A stretch of DNA of 64,000 bases from Cupriavidus sp. YR651 (GCF_900101625.1 NZ_FMYZ01000002.1:496001-560000), one strand, 5' to 3'; positions 1 through 7,917 are shown, counted from the first letter of the stretch. The notes: a model not told the origin generated them from the letters alone. Made by a program: numbers and translations.

Positions 1-185
1 TTGACGACCTCAGGCGTCGCCTTGCGTTGCTGGGCGGCCGACAGGGCCTCCTCGTACAACTTCGGCGGCAAGACCTTGCTGCGCTTGAGGGAAAGAAAAC
101 GTTCGACGATCAGCGCAAGCGCGATGACCGAGGCGAGCAGCAGCGGCCAGATCGGCCAGCCGGCCGCTTGAATGATGGAAAACAC
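1..185 (-). CDS. exbB: MotA/TolQ/ExbB-family proton channel protein, N-terminal part
   Basis: This is the first 61 codons of a gene that continues beyond the left window edge. The protein begins (V/M)FSIIQAAGWPIWPLLLAS and runs into a hydrophobic helix ending IALALIVERF and then a basic stretch (SLKRSK). This is the N-terminal helix layout of ExbB/TolQ channel subunits, which use the proton gradient to energise outer-membrane transport with ExbD and TonB or TolA. The start is a GTG at 185, preceded by a GGGGG ribosome-binding sequence about 5 bases upstream. The gene is transcribed away from xseA, so the repeat block at 389-1160 lies between two divergent genes. Assignment to ExbB rather than TolQ/MotA rests on the short N-terminus and general neighbourhood and is an inference. 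Confidence 0.7.
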   Translation of the reverse strand, partial: MFSIIQAAGWPIWPLLLASVIALALIVERFLSLKRSKVLPPKLYEEALSAAQQRKATPEVV

Positions 186-835
186 GTGGACCCCCGAAAT
201 CTACACAACCAACGACAGACCCGAAATGGACTTGAAACAGCGGTGCGTGGCAGCCTTTGATGCGCGTCATCACGCCACGCGCAGCGGCAATGCTCGAAAA
301 ATGCAGGCGCCACTCTACCCCGGCCCTCGGCGCGCGGCAAGACACTCGCATACGTGCTGTCTCCGGCGCGCATCGCCGGCCCCGGGCGGCTGTCCACACA
401 GATACGGGACAGTGCTGTGGACCGGTTGTGGACAGCTGCCGGAAAAGCGCGCTAACCCCTTGATCGAAAAGGTAGTGGTCGCCTCTGCCACAAATTTAGG
501 CAATCGTGGCCAGGACGGGTAAACCGCTTGCTCGTGGCCTGCATGGTGCCGGTCCGCGCGGCGCGGCGGCTGGCAATCAGGTCTTTCCACAACCACGCGG
601 GACAGTGTTGTGGACCGGTTGTGGAAAGGTGGCTGAGAAGCCGCTCAAGTCATTGATCCGTAAGGGGGAAACTTCGGCTGCTTAAAAAACGTGCAAATGG
701 TCGCCGATGGCATGGCAGATGGCCCCTGGGCGGGCGACAGGGCTGAAAAAGGGCAGGTCGGTCGTTATCGATGAGGTGGCAATGGGAAAAGTCGCCCGCT
801 TTCCACACTGTTTCGGGACAGGACTGTGGAACGTC

Positions 836-844
836 TGTGGATAA
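836..844 (-). promoter_or_regulatory. Perfect DnaA box (TTATCCACA on the minus strand)
   Basis: The plus strand reads TGTGGATAA, the exact complement of the consensus DnaA box. It is the second TGTGGA motif of repeat unit 3, directly after a weaker TGTGGA at 825-830. Whether DnaA binds here is an inference. Confidence 0.5.
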
Positions 845-1045
845 AGCATGGAGAAGCGACGTAAACCATTGATCTGTATGGAGTGCCAGATTTTTGATTA
901 AAAAATAGGCAGAAATGGCCCTGGAAAACGGCAGTGCGGAGAGGTTGACATCGCTATCGCGGATCGTTGCTACAGCGCAAGTCGGGCACACTCGCGTGTA
1001 TTTTCCACAGCCCGGGCCCTTGACAGATGAATTATCCAAAGCTTC

Positions 1046-1054
1046 TGTGGATAA
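1046..1054 (-). promoter_or_regulatory. Perfect DnaA box in repeat unit 4
   Basis: The plus strand reads TGTGGATAA, followed by CTTTGTGAACAAG, which holds a weaker reverse box. TTTTCCACA at 1001-1009 in the same unit also fits the relaxed DnaA consensus, and TTATCC at 1032-1037 is inverted relative to GGATAA at 1049-1054. This is the densest group of DnaA-like sites in the block. Confidence 0.5.
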
Positions 1055-1274
1055 CTTTGTGAACAAGACTTGGGCGCTGGCGGTAAGTCGTTGACGCGTA
1101 AGGTTTTCTCTTCCGCTGCCACTTTTTTGGTCCGCCCGAAAAATCATAAGAATCAAAGGCTTGTACGGGTCCATGCGGGACTGGGCATAGCGCATGTGCC
1201 TTGCGCTATGCCTCTTGACATAGCGGTTATGCTGTGGACATGTCCATTCCACGCCGCCTGTGCGGCCGTGCGCC

Positions 1275-2660
1275 ATGCCAGACTTCGAGAACTCTTCGCG
1301 CCAGATGCCGTCTACGCTGCCCACCCGCACCCGGGAGGTGATTCCGGTGAGCGAACTGAATCACGCGATTGCCGGCGTGCTGGAGCGCAGCTTTCCGCTG
1401 GCATGGGTGAGGGGAGAAATCTCAAACTTCACGCGGGCGGCCAGCGGGCACTGGTACTTTTCCCTCAAGGACGCGCGTGCGCAGATTCGCTGCGTGATGT
1501 TCCGGGGACGCAACCAGCATGTCGACTTCACGCCACGCGAGGGCGAGGCCGTGGAAGTGCGCGCGGTGGTATCCATGTACGAGGCGCGTGGCGAACTGCA
1601 ACTCGGCGTCGAAGCCATGCGCCGCGCCGGCCTCGGCAATCTTTACGAGGCATTCCTCCGGCTCAAGGAAAAACTTGCACAGGCCGGGCTGTTCGCGCCC
1701 GAGCGCAAACGCCCCGTGCCCACGCATCCGCGCACGATTGGCGTGGTGACATCGCTGCAGGCCGCGGCCATGCGCGACGTGCTGACGACCCTGCAGCGTC
1801 GTGCGCCGCACGTGCCTGTCATCGTCTATCCCGTGCCGGTGCAGGGCGCCGGTGCCGCGGAGAAGATCGCGGCGATGCTGGACGTGGCGGCAGCGCGCGG
1901 CGAATGCGACGTGCTGATCTTATGCCGCGGCGGCGGCAGTATCGAAGACCTGTGGTCGTTTAACGAGGAAGTGGTGGCCCACGCGATTGCGCGAAGCACG
2001 GTGCCCGTTGTGTCGGGCGTAGGTCATGAAACCGATTTCACGATCGCGGATTTCGTTGCCGATGTGCGAGCCCCCACCCCCACTGGCGCGGCCGAGCTGG
2101 TCAGTCCGGACCGCGCGCACTTGCTGCAGGCGGCTCGCCGCGCGCGCGATGCGCTGGCGCAATGCATGGACCGCCAGATGGAACGCCGCACACAGCACCT
2201 GGACTGGCTGGCACGAAGGCTACGCAGCCCGCGGGCGCAGTTGCAGGAGCGGTTTGCCCAGGTCGACAATCTGGCCCGACATTTGCGTTCCGCATTGCGC
2301 GATACGGTGGCCGGTCACCGCCATCGGCACGAGATGCTGGCTATGCGCTGGCAGGCCTGCCGGCCGGATGTGGCCGCGGCGCAAGCGGACCTGGATCGCC
2401 TTGCCGCACGCATGGAAGCGGCGGCCGCGCGTCGGCAGGAGCGCGAGAGGTTGCACCTGGCGCGCGTGGCAGGCGCGCTGGAACTGCTCGCACCGCAGCG
2501 GACGCTGGAACGCGGCTACGCGGTATTGCTCGACAATCGTGGCCGCGCCCTGCGCTCGCCCACGGATTTGCGCGCGGGCAGCGTGGTGGAAGCGCATCTG
2601 GCCGAGGGTGTGGCCGATATCGAGATCGCCGGTGTGCAGGCCAAGCTTGCCGCGTTCTGA
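1275..2660 (+). CDS. xseA: Exodeoxyribonuclease VII large subunit
   Basis: XseA is the catalytic large subunit of exonuclease VII, which degrades single-stranded DNA in both directions with several copies of the small subunit XseB (not in this window). The protein has an N-terminal OB-fold (around [13 protein letters not shown] through the FRGRN region), then the catalytic domain with [10 protein letters not shown]-like and [12 protein letters not shown] motifs, then a GVGHETDFT motif and a long coiled-coil region that normally scaffolds the small subunits. At about 461 residues it is close to the usual family length. I chose the ATG at 1275; a GTG at 1260 and an ATG at 1305 are in frame and no site has a clear ribosome-binding sequence, so the start is uncertain. 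The gene follows the DnaA-box repeat block and precedes sodB, with 165 bases between them. Confidence 0.93.
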   Translation: MPDFENSSRQMPSTLPTRTREVIPVSELNHAIAGVLERSFPLAWVRGEISNFTRAASGHWYFSLKDARAQIRCVMFRGRNQHVDFTPREGEAVEVRAVVSMYEARGELQLGVEAMRRAGLGNLYEAFLRLKEKLAQAGLFAPERKRPVPTHPRTIGVVTSLQAAAMRDVLTTLQRRAPHVPVIVYPVPVQGAGAAEKIAAMLDVAAARGECDVLILCRGGGSIEDLWSFNEEVVAHAIARSTVPVVSGVGHETDFTIADFVADVRAPTPTGAAELVSPDRAHLLQAARRARDALAQCMDRQMERRTQHLDWLARRLRSPRAQLQERFAQVDNLARHLRSALRDTVAGHRHRHEMLAMRWQACRPDVAAAQADLDRLAARMEAAAARRQERERLHLARVAGALELLAPQRTLERGYAVLLDNRGRALRSPTDLRAGSVVEAHLAEGVADIEIAGVQAKLAAF

Positions 2661-2683
2661 ATGCTGCGAATTCAGGCGCTCCG

Positions 2684-2700
2684 CGATTGATTCTCAATCG
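2684..2700. promoter_or_regulatory. 7-3-7 palindrome upstream of sodB
   Basis: CGATTGA-TTC-TCAATCG is a perfect inverted repeat between xseA and sodB, about 60-75 bases upstream of the likely -35 element. Its AT-rich core and position before an iron superoxide dismutase gene make an iron-responsive (Fur-type) operator possible, but it does not match the classical Fur box closely. The function is inferred. Confidence 0.35.
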
Positions 2701-2757
2701 ATCCGCCGACCGCTGCAGGGCAAACTAACATGACTCCAGGGGGCTTTGCGCGCGCGT

Positions 2758-2786
2758 TTGCGCGGGTCTGGCAAGTCACCTACAAT
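2758..2786 (+). promoter_or_regulatory. Candidate sigma-70 promoter for sodB
   Basis: TTGCGC (2758-2763) and TACAAT (2781-2786) are separated by 17 bases and lie 40 bases before the sodB start. The -10 element is good and the -35 element matches three of six positions. Confidence 0.4.
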
Positions 2787-2825
2787 CGGCAACTCCCCAC
2801 CACTCAAATCCGCTGAGACAGAACA

Positions 2826-3407
2826 ATGGAACATAAGCTCCCCCCGCTCCCCTACGCACATGATGCGCTTGCTCCCCACGTCTCCAAGGAGACCCTGGAG
2901 TTCCATCATGACAAGCACCACCAGACGTATGTCACGAACCTGAACAACCTGATCAAGGGCACCGAATTCGAGAACGATTCGCTCGAAGCCATTGTCAAGA
3001 AGTCGTCGGGTGGCATCTTCAACAACGCTGCCCAAGTGTGGAACCACACGTTCTACTGGGAATCGATGAAGCCGAACGGCGGCGGTCAGCCGGCTGGTGC
3101 TCTGGCTGATGCCATCAACGCCAAGTGGGGCTCGTTCGACAAGTTCAAGGAAGAGTTCACGAAGGTCGCCGTGGGCACCTTCGGTTCGGGCTGGGCCTGG
3201 CTGGTGAAGAAGACCGACGGTTCGCTGGACCTGGTCTCCACCTCCAACGCCGCCACCCCGCTGACCACCGACGCCAAGCCGCTGCTGACGTGCGACGTGT
3301 GGGAACATGCCTACTACATCGACTACCGCAATGCCCGTCCGAAGTACGTCGAGGCATTCTGGAATGTCGTGAACTGGGACTTCGCGTCGAAGAACTTCGC
3401 CGGCTGA
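2826..3407 (+). CDS. sodB: Superoxide dismutase [Fe]
   Basis: This cytoplasmic enzyme converts superoxide to hydrogen peroxide and oxygen. The 193-residue protein has the full Fe/Mn-SOD layout: an N-terminal helical hairpin with the first metal ligand at His27 (LEFHHDKHH), the NHTFYW segment with the second histidine, and the C-terminal [13 protein letters not shown] motif giving the Asp and third His ligands. Iron preference is suggested by the [12 protein letters not shown] and FGSGWAWLV segments, as in bacterial iron enzymes. It is a single-gene unit with its own candidate promoter and a strong intrinsic terminator at 3496-3524. Confidence 0.96.
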   Translation: MEHKLPPLPYAHDALAPHVSKETLEFHHDKHHQTYVTNLNNLIKGTEFENDSLEAIVKKSSGGIFNNAAQVWNHTFYWESMKPNGGGQPAGALADAINAKWGSFDKFKEEFTKVAVGTFGSGWAWLVKKTDGSLDLVSTSNAATPLTTDAKPLLTCDVWEHAYYIDYRNARPKYVEAFWNVVNWDFASKNFAG

Positions 3408-3495
3408 TTCCCTGTTGTCGCGTGGCAAGATGGTTTGGAACGCGGCGCGATAGCCTGCAATCGGGCTACGCGCTGCGGCGAAGTCCAGGCCATCG

Positions 3496-3524
3496 AAAGA
3501 GTCCTTTTCCAAGGACTCTTTTTT
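3496..3524 (+). terminator. Intrinsic terminator after sodB
   Basis: A perfect 11-bp stem (AAAGAGTCCTT / AAGGACTCTTT, 3496-3506 and 3511-3521) with a TTCC loop is followed by TTTG and TTTTC. It sits about 90 bases after the sodB stop and also lies just past the end of the convergent SDR gene. Confidence 0.85.
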
Positions 3525-3554
3525 GTTTTCAGGACCGCGATTCGTGGCCGGCCA

Positions 3555-4379
3555 TCACATTACCGAGCCGCCATTCGGGCTGATGACCTGTCCGACCAGG
3601 TAGTGCTCGTCGCTGGCGAGGTGTAGCACCGTTGCGGCGTATTCCTCAGGCGTGCCGAAACGTCCCGAGGGGCAGCCCTGCCATAGCCGGTTGCGGCCGG
3701 TGTCCCCGATCTGGTCGAGATAAGCGTTGAAATCGGGCGTTGCGACGCCGCCCGGTGCCATCACATTGACGTAGATGTTGGCGCCGGCCACTTCCATCGC
3801 CACCGAGCGGCTGAACGCGATCACCGCGCCCTTGGTCGCGCTGTAGTGCGGGCTATGCGCACTCTTGGGCGATGTGCCGGCAACCGACGCAATATTGACG
3901 ATGCGTCCGTAGCGTTGCGGTTGCATGAGCCTGAGTGCTTCGCGCGTGCAGAAGAACACGCCATGCACGTTGACACCCCAATAGCGCATCCATTCGTCAT
4001 CGGTGATTTCGCTGGTGAAGTTCAGCGTGTCACGTGCCACCGGCGTTTGCATGTAGGCGTAGAACCTGTTTCGGCGTTCGGTATCGATTGGCCGGTTCGG
4101 CACCAGCGCGGCGTTGTTGACGAGCACATGCACGGTGCCGAAGCGTGCCACCGCGGCTGCGAACATGTCGGTCACTTCGGCGCTCGAGGAGACATCGCAG
4201 CGCACGGCGAGGCAGGTACCACCTGCCGCCTCCACCGCGTCGCGGGCGTCGGCCAGCGAGGCCTCGTCTACGTCGCAGATCACGACGCGGGCGCCTTCGC
4301 GCGCGAGCGTGATGGCAATCGCCTTGCCCAGGCCCGGCCCGACGCCGGTCACGAGTGCAACCTTGTCCTTCATTCGCAT
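3555..4379 (-). CDS. SDR-family NAD(P)-dependent oxidoreductase
   Basis: This is a classical short-chain dehydrogenase/reductase of 274 residues. It shows the nucleotide-binding motif TGVGPGLG near the N-terminus, the acidic DVDE after beta-2 that suggests NAD(H) preference, the NNAA motif, a catalytic Ser region and the active-site YSATK, and ends with the usual PNGGSVM-type tail. An inserted segment after NNAALVPNRPIDTERR is longer than in typical 250-residue members. The substrate cannot be told from sequence. I chose the ATG at 4379; a second ATG at 4373 is equally possible and neither has a clear ribosome-binding site. It is a single gene, convergent with sodB. Confidence 0.85.
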   Translation of the reverse strand: MRMKDKVALVTGVGPGLGKAIAITLAREGARVVICDVDEASLADARDAVEAAGGTCLAVRCDVSSSAEVTDMFAAAVARFGTVHVLVNNAALVPNRPIDTERRNRFYAYMQTPVARDTLNFTSEITDDEWMRYWGVNVHGVFFCTREALRLMQPQRYGRIVNIASVAGTSPKSAHSPHYSATKGAVIAFSRSVAMEVAGANIYVNVMAPGGVATPDFNAYLDQIGDTGRNRLWQGCPSGRFGTPEEYAATVLHLASDEHYLVGQVISPNGGSVM

Positions 4380-4813
4380 AGGAACAACTTCATGTTGAGG
4401 TAAGGCCGGTTCTCGCGCCAGCGGCGTGTGCGAGGTCTCGGCGGATGAAGCCGCGAGCGCGGGAACAGGTTGTTCCCTTCCGATCGACCTGACCGTTTGG
4501 TCGGCCCCGGTGGCTTGCGGGACGCAATGATTGCGCGCCAGCCTGTTGCTCAGATCCGGGTCACTGTCGGTATCCTGAGAAGTGTCCCGGACCATGCGGG
4601 ATCGGATTTGCAGAGCCCTGTCGGTTGGCTGTCGCGCATGTCGGGAATTATGAGCGCGAAGAGGCGATGCGATTTATCCCGGCGTCACTCGTTATTGTCT
4701 TGCTCGCATATTCGGCGTTAACCCCGAGCGAGCGTCGCCACCGTGCGGCGGCACATCGGATGACATGCAGGGTGAATGGGCTGTGGAGGCAGTTTGCCGA
4801 AGCCCGGAATGGA
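4380..4813. other. Intergenic region with two operator-like palindromes
   Basis: No gene is well supported in this stretch upstream of the SDR gene. It contains a perfect 7-3-7 palindrome, GGGAACA-GGT-TGTTCCC (4461-4477), and a smaller dyad GACC-GTTT-GGTC (4491-4502). Both lie within 125 bases upstream of the SDR start and may be regulator sites. A short reading frame from 4670 has a hydrophobic start but runs through the downstream terminator hairpin. Confidence 0.4.
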
Positions 4814-4852
4814 AAAGGGCTGAGTCCCCTGCGTTGCAGGACTCAGCCCTTT
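4814..4852 (-). terminator. Intrinsic terminator of the cold-shock gene
   Basis: A 14-bp perfect stem (4814-4827 with 4839-4852, GGGCTGAGTCC core) has an 11-base loop. Read on the minus strand it ends in TTTTCC, 35 bases after the cold-shock stop codon. Confidence 0.8.
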
Positions 4853-4887
4853 CTGTCATCCATCAGCTCGCGCTGATTTCAGAGCGT

Positions 4888-5091
4888 TCAGATCGGCTCG
4901 ATCTTGGTTGCTGCCGGGCCCTTTTGGCCGACGCCCACCACGAAACGCACCTTCTGGCCTTCTTGCAGCGACTTGAAGCCGCTGCCTTGAATTTCGGAGA
5001 AGTGTGCGAAGAGATCCTCACCGCCTGCGTCAGGGGTGATGAAGCCGAAGCCCTTGGAGTCGTTGAACCACTTTACGGTACCGGTTTCCAT
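4888..5091 (-). CDS. cspA: Cold-shock protein, CspA family
   Basis: This 67-residue single OB-fold protein binds single-stranded RNA and DNA and acts as an RNA chaperone. Both RNA-binding motifs are present: KGFGFIT (RNP1) and DLFAHFSEI (RNP2-type), together with the start [14 protein letters not shown] typical of the family. The ATG at 5091 is preceded by AAGGAATTCCAGC, a good ribosome-binding site; an upstream in-frame ATG lies in the leader and is unlikely. A strong terminator follows, and about 400 noncoding bases lie upstream, leaving room for the long leader often found in cold-shock mRNAs. Induction by cold is not visible in the sequence. Confidence 0.95.
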   Translation of the reverse strand: METGTVKWFNDSKGFGFITPDAGGEDLFAHFSEIQGSGFKSLQEGQKVRFVVGVGQKGPAATKIEPI

Positions 5092-5523
5092 GCTGGAATT
5101 CCTTTTTGAGTTCTGAATGGACGAGAAATTGCCCATCAGGCATGACTATCAAGGAAGGCACATGGAGCAATGAATCGCACGTAGACGACCCACAAACATC
5201 TAGGTGTAACTGCTTGAAGGGTCCTGCACAACCACTTATACAGCCTCCATGGTGGGGCGTCAATGCAAGTCTGTCGGTCGCCTGGTCTGTGCCGGGCGGC
5301 GGTTTTAACCTTGGGCGCACATGCCCCCGACGCATCGCATTTGGCGCAGTCGCCGCATTTGCTACGCATCCCGCTGAAAGCCCGCCTCGTCAAATTGGTG
5401 GAGCAATGTGCCGGAGACCCGTCAACGAAAGAACGGACACTCGATGGCAATCAGGGTATGCTGCCTCAAGGCCCGCGAAAGATAAGTCTCAAATCAATAC
5501 TTACTGAAACCAGGGAGGCAAGT
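5092..5523. other. Noncoding region between divergent csp and small gene
   Basis: I see no convincing gene here. On the minus side it must hold the csp promoter and leader; on the plus side it must hold the promoter of the gene at 5524. No promoter stands out clearly. Confidence 0.4.
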
Positions 5524-5772
5524 ATGGCGAGACAGATTAAGAACAAGGCGGAATTGCGCGCGATGATCCGCGCGGCACAAGAGAAGCTGCCGGCATGCAC
5601 AGGCACTTGCTTTGGCGATGTCTGTTGGCACCAACCCGACGCGGATGGCTGCAACTGGAGTTTGTCCCGGATGGAAGGGGAAAACAGCGCCGCCTGCGTG
5701 GATGCCATCCAACCCCTGGTCATCTCCTTGCAGCAGCAATTCAATATTCCGGAAGAGAGTAGTCGCGGTTGA
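5524..5772 (+). CDS. Small protein of unknown function, cysteine-containing
   Basis: The 82-residue product is not recognised. It begins with a basic helical stretch (MARQIKNKAELRAMIRAAQEK) and then has a cysteine-rich middle: CTGTCFGDVCWHQPDADGCNW, plus a later Cys in SAACVDA. Five cysteines and one histidine within about 40 residues could bind a metal or form disulfides. The C-terminal half looks helical. The start is well defined: AGGGAGG lies 6 bases before the ATG. It opens a run of small unknown genes in this interval. Confidence 0.6.
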   Translation: MARQIKNKAELRAMIRAAQEKLPACTGTCFGDVCWHQPDADGCNWSLSRMEGENSAACVDAIQPLVISLQQQFNIPEESSRG

Positions 5773-6371
5773 GATTGCTCATGGGGTTTGTCCGATAGCG
5801 TTCTCCGAATTAAGCGGGCCATTGGGCGGCGAGAATCAGTCGGCGCCGATTGGCATTGGACGTGACGAAACCCCGTGTCGATCGCCCGGATCATGGTCGA
5901 CGAATCAACGCGGCGCGTCTGTCCGACGTGCGCTCTGGAATTCGATCCGGCATGAGGCCCCTTCATTGACGCCCTACCGGTGGCCCTGTATAAGCGTAGA
6001 TACAGGGATGGCCAGCGCTCGCGTGAACGTGGTCTGGCCCTTCCACAGCATTCAACCCTATTGCTACGGCTCGGGCGGAACACGAGGATTCCTCCTGCCG
6101 TCCACGCCTGATGTTCGTCTGGCGCGTGGTGCTGGTTTAGTGTGATGGGGTCGTGTCACCGCGATCAGCATTGCGCGAAGTCTCGCTGGCACTGACGCAG
6201 ACAAGCGCCGGATCGCATTCGGCGCAGCGGCAATTGGCCCTGCTTGCTTCGGCCGGCCGCGTACGCCTCCGGCTTGTTTGCGGCGGCGCCGGATCCCAGT
6301 CAAGCAACAGAACTCAACAGCCGCGCAGCATGTGCCGCGTGGCGAACCCCTTACGCATCCTGGAGCTGATT
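5773..6371. other. 600-base noncoding stretch with an internal promoter
   Basis: No coding sequence is supported here, although reading frames pass through it. The notable elements are a strong sigma-70-type promoter at 5966-5994 and an inverted repeat CCCTGTAT / ATACAGGG (5984-5991 and 6000-6007) overlapping its -10 and start region. Confidence 0.45.
5966..5994 (+). promoter_or_regulatory. Strong sigma-70-like promoter, about 380 bases before the next gene
   Basis: TTGACG (5966-5971) and TATAAG (5989-5994) are separated by exactly 17 bases. An 8-bp inverted repeat straddles the -10 and the expected start near 6001, which would allow repressor control. A transcript from here would have a leader of about 370 bases before the gene at 6372, or could be a separate small RNA. 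Confidence 0.5.
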
Positions 6372-6659
6372 TTGGATAACAAACCGTCGGCAACTTACAA
6401 AGGTTTCGACCTCTATCCGTTGGTGTATCGGATTCCCCCCGTCGCGTCGTGGCCTCGCACCAAGCCGGACCGCACGTTCAACGCCTCCGTGGTGATTTGC
6501 CGGGAGGGGGGGCGCCCCGATGGCGAGGACCCCACACGCGTATTCCGGATCGAGAGCGCCCCATGGGAGAACATCGGTTCGGCGCGACGCGGCGCGATCG
6601 AATTCGGGCAGCGCGTGATCGACGGCCTGGTGCCGGGCGAATCCGTGTCCGCGTTGTAA
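6372..6659 (+). CDS. Small protein of unknown function, paralog of the protein at 7918-8202
   Basis: The 95-residue product is not recognised, but it is clearly related to the protein encoded at 7918-8202 on the other strand. Both share MD..PSA.YKG(F/Y)D(L/I)YPL(V/I)Y at the N-terminus, PDRT(F/Y).ASVVIC(R/K)EG in the middle and ARR.A...G..(I/V)IDG.VPG(E/Q)S at the C-terminus. The alignment fixes the start as the TTG at 6372, which has a GGAG site at 6362-6365; longer frames upstream have no counterpart in the paralog. The fold is probably a small alpha/beta domain with a conserved hydrophobic core. No TM segment or signal peptide is seen. Confidence 0.7.
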   Translation: MDNKPSATYKGFDLYPLVYRIPPVASWPRTKPDRTFNASVVICREGGRPDGEDPTRVFRIESAPWENIGSARRGAIEFGQRVIDGLVPGESVSAL

Positions 6660-6775
6660 TCATCGGGCGATCCATGCCTGCCAGCGGTTTCCACCTCTTG
6701 TCAGGGACCCAATGGCTTTCCAGGCCGGGCTGGCAGGTTATTCCGGCCAATGTTTGTCGATAGAGGGACTTCAGC

Positions 6776-7147
6776 ATGGAAGCATCGCGCTCTTCACCGA
6801 CCTTCATTTGCGATTTGCCTGGCCCGAGCGGGAACATTGCCTATCACCTGGCAGTCCTGCTTGATGACGCCCGGCCCACGAAGGTTATTTTCACGAGCTT
6901 TGTGGGCGCCGGCAGGCGTTCCTTCGAAGTCCAGGCATCCGACGTAACGCTTCCCCTTGAGCCAGGCGCAGGCAATTACGAAGCGATTTGTCGCATCGCG
7001 ATCGGCCAGGTCATCCGGGACAACCTGCACGACAAACTCGGCGTAGGCAATTTTGTTCTGGACCTTTCCTCCGAGCGTTGGACGGGGGAGCTCAAGGCAG
7101 TGGGCAAGCATGTCCGCACGAGTGTGAATCTGCCGAATCGATTCTGA
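6776..7147 (+). CDS. Small protein of unknown function
   Basis: The product has 123 residues with no motif I can name. The ATG at 6776 is preceded by GAGGGA, 7 bases away. The sequence looks like a soluble globular domain with alternating strands (VIFTSFVGAGRRSFEVQ) and a helix (YEAICRIAIGQVIRDNL). That helix is placed like the conserved C-terminal helix of the two paralogs nearby. No signal peptide is seen. It lies 116 bases after the 6372 gene. Confidence 0.55.
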   Translation: MEASRSSPTFICDLPGPSGNIAYHLAVLLDDARPTKVIFTSFVGAGRRSFEVQASDVTLPLEPGAGNYEAICRIAIGQVIRDNLHDKLGVGNFVLDLSSERWTGELKAVGKHVRTSVNLPNRF

Positions 7148-7334
7148 TCGGGCTCCGGCTATTCGGGCGGGCAGCACTCCGGGTGCAGACGTGGTCAATG
7201 CAGGATTCAATGTACGACACAGGCAATCACGCGAATGTCGCAGTCGTTTGAGTAGGACACCATCGCATGAATAAACCTGCAAGCCAGCGCTCCATGCCCC
7301 TCCGGCGGGAGCGACGCCAAGCTGGGGGAACATC

Positions 7335-7580
7335 GTGACGTACTGCGATGAATGCCGGGCGATCAGGCAGGGGGAAATCGGTGCGCCGGGTCACGTGGGG
7401 CTGCGCATCACGGATACCCAACGGCGCAAGCTGAGCAAGGCGCGCGCTGTGACAATCAGCACGTTCGTCTGCGGCACGTGCGGCGCCACGTGGGTCTATC
7501 GCGACCGGCCCGACGGCAACCTTCAGGGCTGGACCGATCTGCGGACGTTGCCCGCCGACAGCCAGATTCAGGCGCCCTGA
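7335..7580 (+). CDS. Small zinc-ribbon-like protein
   Basis: The 81-residue product has two CxxC pairs: CDEC near the N-terminus (residues 4-7) and CGTC about 40 residues later. This spacing is typical of a zinc ribbon, so metal binding is likely but the role is unknown. The start is a GTG at 7335 preceded by GGGGGAACATC. A 23-codon reading frame (7267-7338) ends over the start codon, which could couple translation, but it has weak support as a gene. The protein is one of the small genes between csp and the ZntB-like gene. Confidence 0.6.
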   Translation: MTYCDECRAIRQGEIGAPGHVGLRITDTQRRKLSKARAVTISTFVCGTCGATWVYRDRPDGNLQGWTDLRTLPADSQIQAP

Positions 7581-7621
7581 CGCCGCCATGGCCGATATTG
7601 CCCCGATGCCAGAGGCCGTTC

Positions 7622-7891
7622 ATGAGCGAAGATCCGCGCTGGGTCACTGAGCCCTATCGTGGCATGTATGCCCACGGGCTCGCCATCCGGATCGACGAGG
7701 AGCGGGAGAGCGCAACGCTGCCTGGGCAACGATGGGGCTACGTCCTGGCGATCAGCTTTAGCGCGCGGCCATCAGACCGTGGGATCGGATTGGAGCAGGA
7801 CCAGGACGACTACTACACCGCGGAGGCTGCGGAGCAGGCCGCACTGCACTATGGGAAGCTTGCGATAGATGTGCTTCGTGACATGCACTGA
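7622..7891 (+). CDS. Small protein of unknown function
   Basis: The 89-residue product is acidic and not recognised. The ATG at 7622 follows AGAGG with good spacing. Its C-terminal helix (AAEQAALHYGKLAIDVL) resembles the ARRGAIEFGQRVIDG helix of the protein at 6372 and its paralog at 7918, so it may be a distant member of the same small family. It ends 26 bases before the stop of the convergent gene at 7918. Confidence 0.6.
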   Translation: MSEDPRWVTEPYRGMYAHGLAIRIDEERESATLPGQRWGYVLAISFSARPSDRGIGLEQDQDDYYTAEAAEQAALHYGKLAIDVLRDMH

Positions 7892-7917
7892 ACGGAGCGT
7901 GCGGCACGCCGCTCAGC

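Larger units (their letters stand above)
389..1160. repeat. Four diverged ~200-bp tandem modules with DnaA-box-like sites
   Basis: A noncoding block between the exbB-like gene and xseA contains four related units. Each starts with a TTTCCACA-type octamer (391-398 as TGTCCACA, 584-591, 800-807, 1002-1009; spacings 193, 216 and 202). In units 1-3 this is followed by GGGACAG and two TGTGGA motifs. Then comes a CATTGATC-like motif (459-465, 651-658, 867-874, 1089-1096) and, in units 1-3, an AT-rich tract followed by a GGCA..AATGG-like motif. In unit 2, TTTCCACAACC (584-594) and GGTTGTGGAAA (617-627) form a perfect 11-bp inverted repeat. In unit 1, GCTGTCCACA (389-398) and TGTGGACAGC (427-436) form a 10-bp one. 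Similarity to the DnaA box TTATCCACA rises towards xseA. No gene is supported in the block. Confidence 0.75.

Noticed and set aside
389-1160. CRISPR array or IS-element ends
   Set aside because: The repeated units are too long, too diverged and lack spacers; there is no transposase gene or flanking duplication.
4670-4876. Small frame with a hydrophobic start after AGAGG
   Set aside because: The last third of the frame is the csp terminator hairpin, and no homolog can be named; kept only as a remote possibility.
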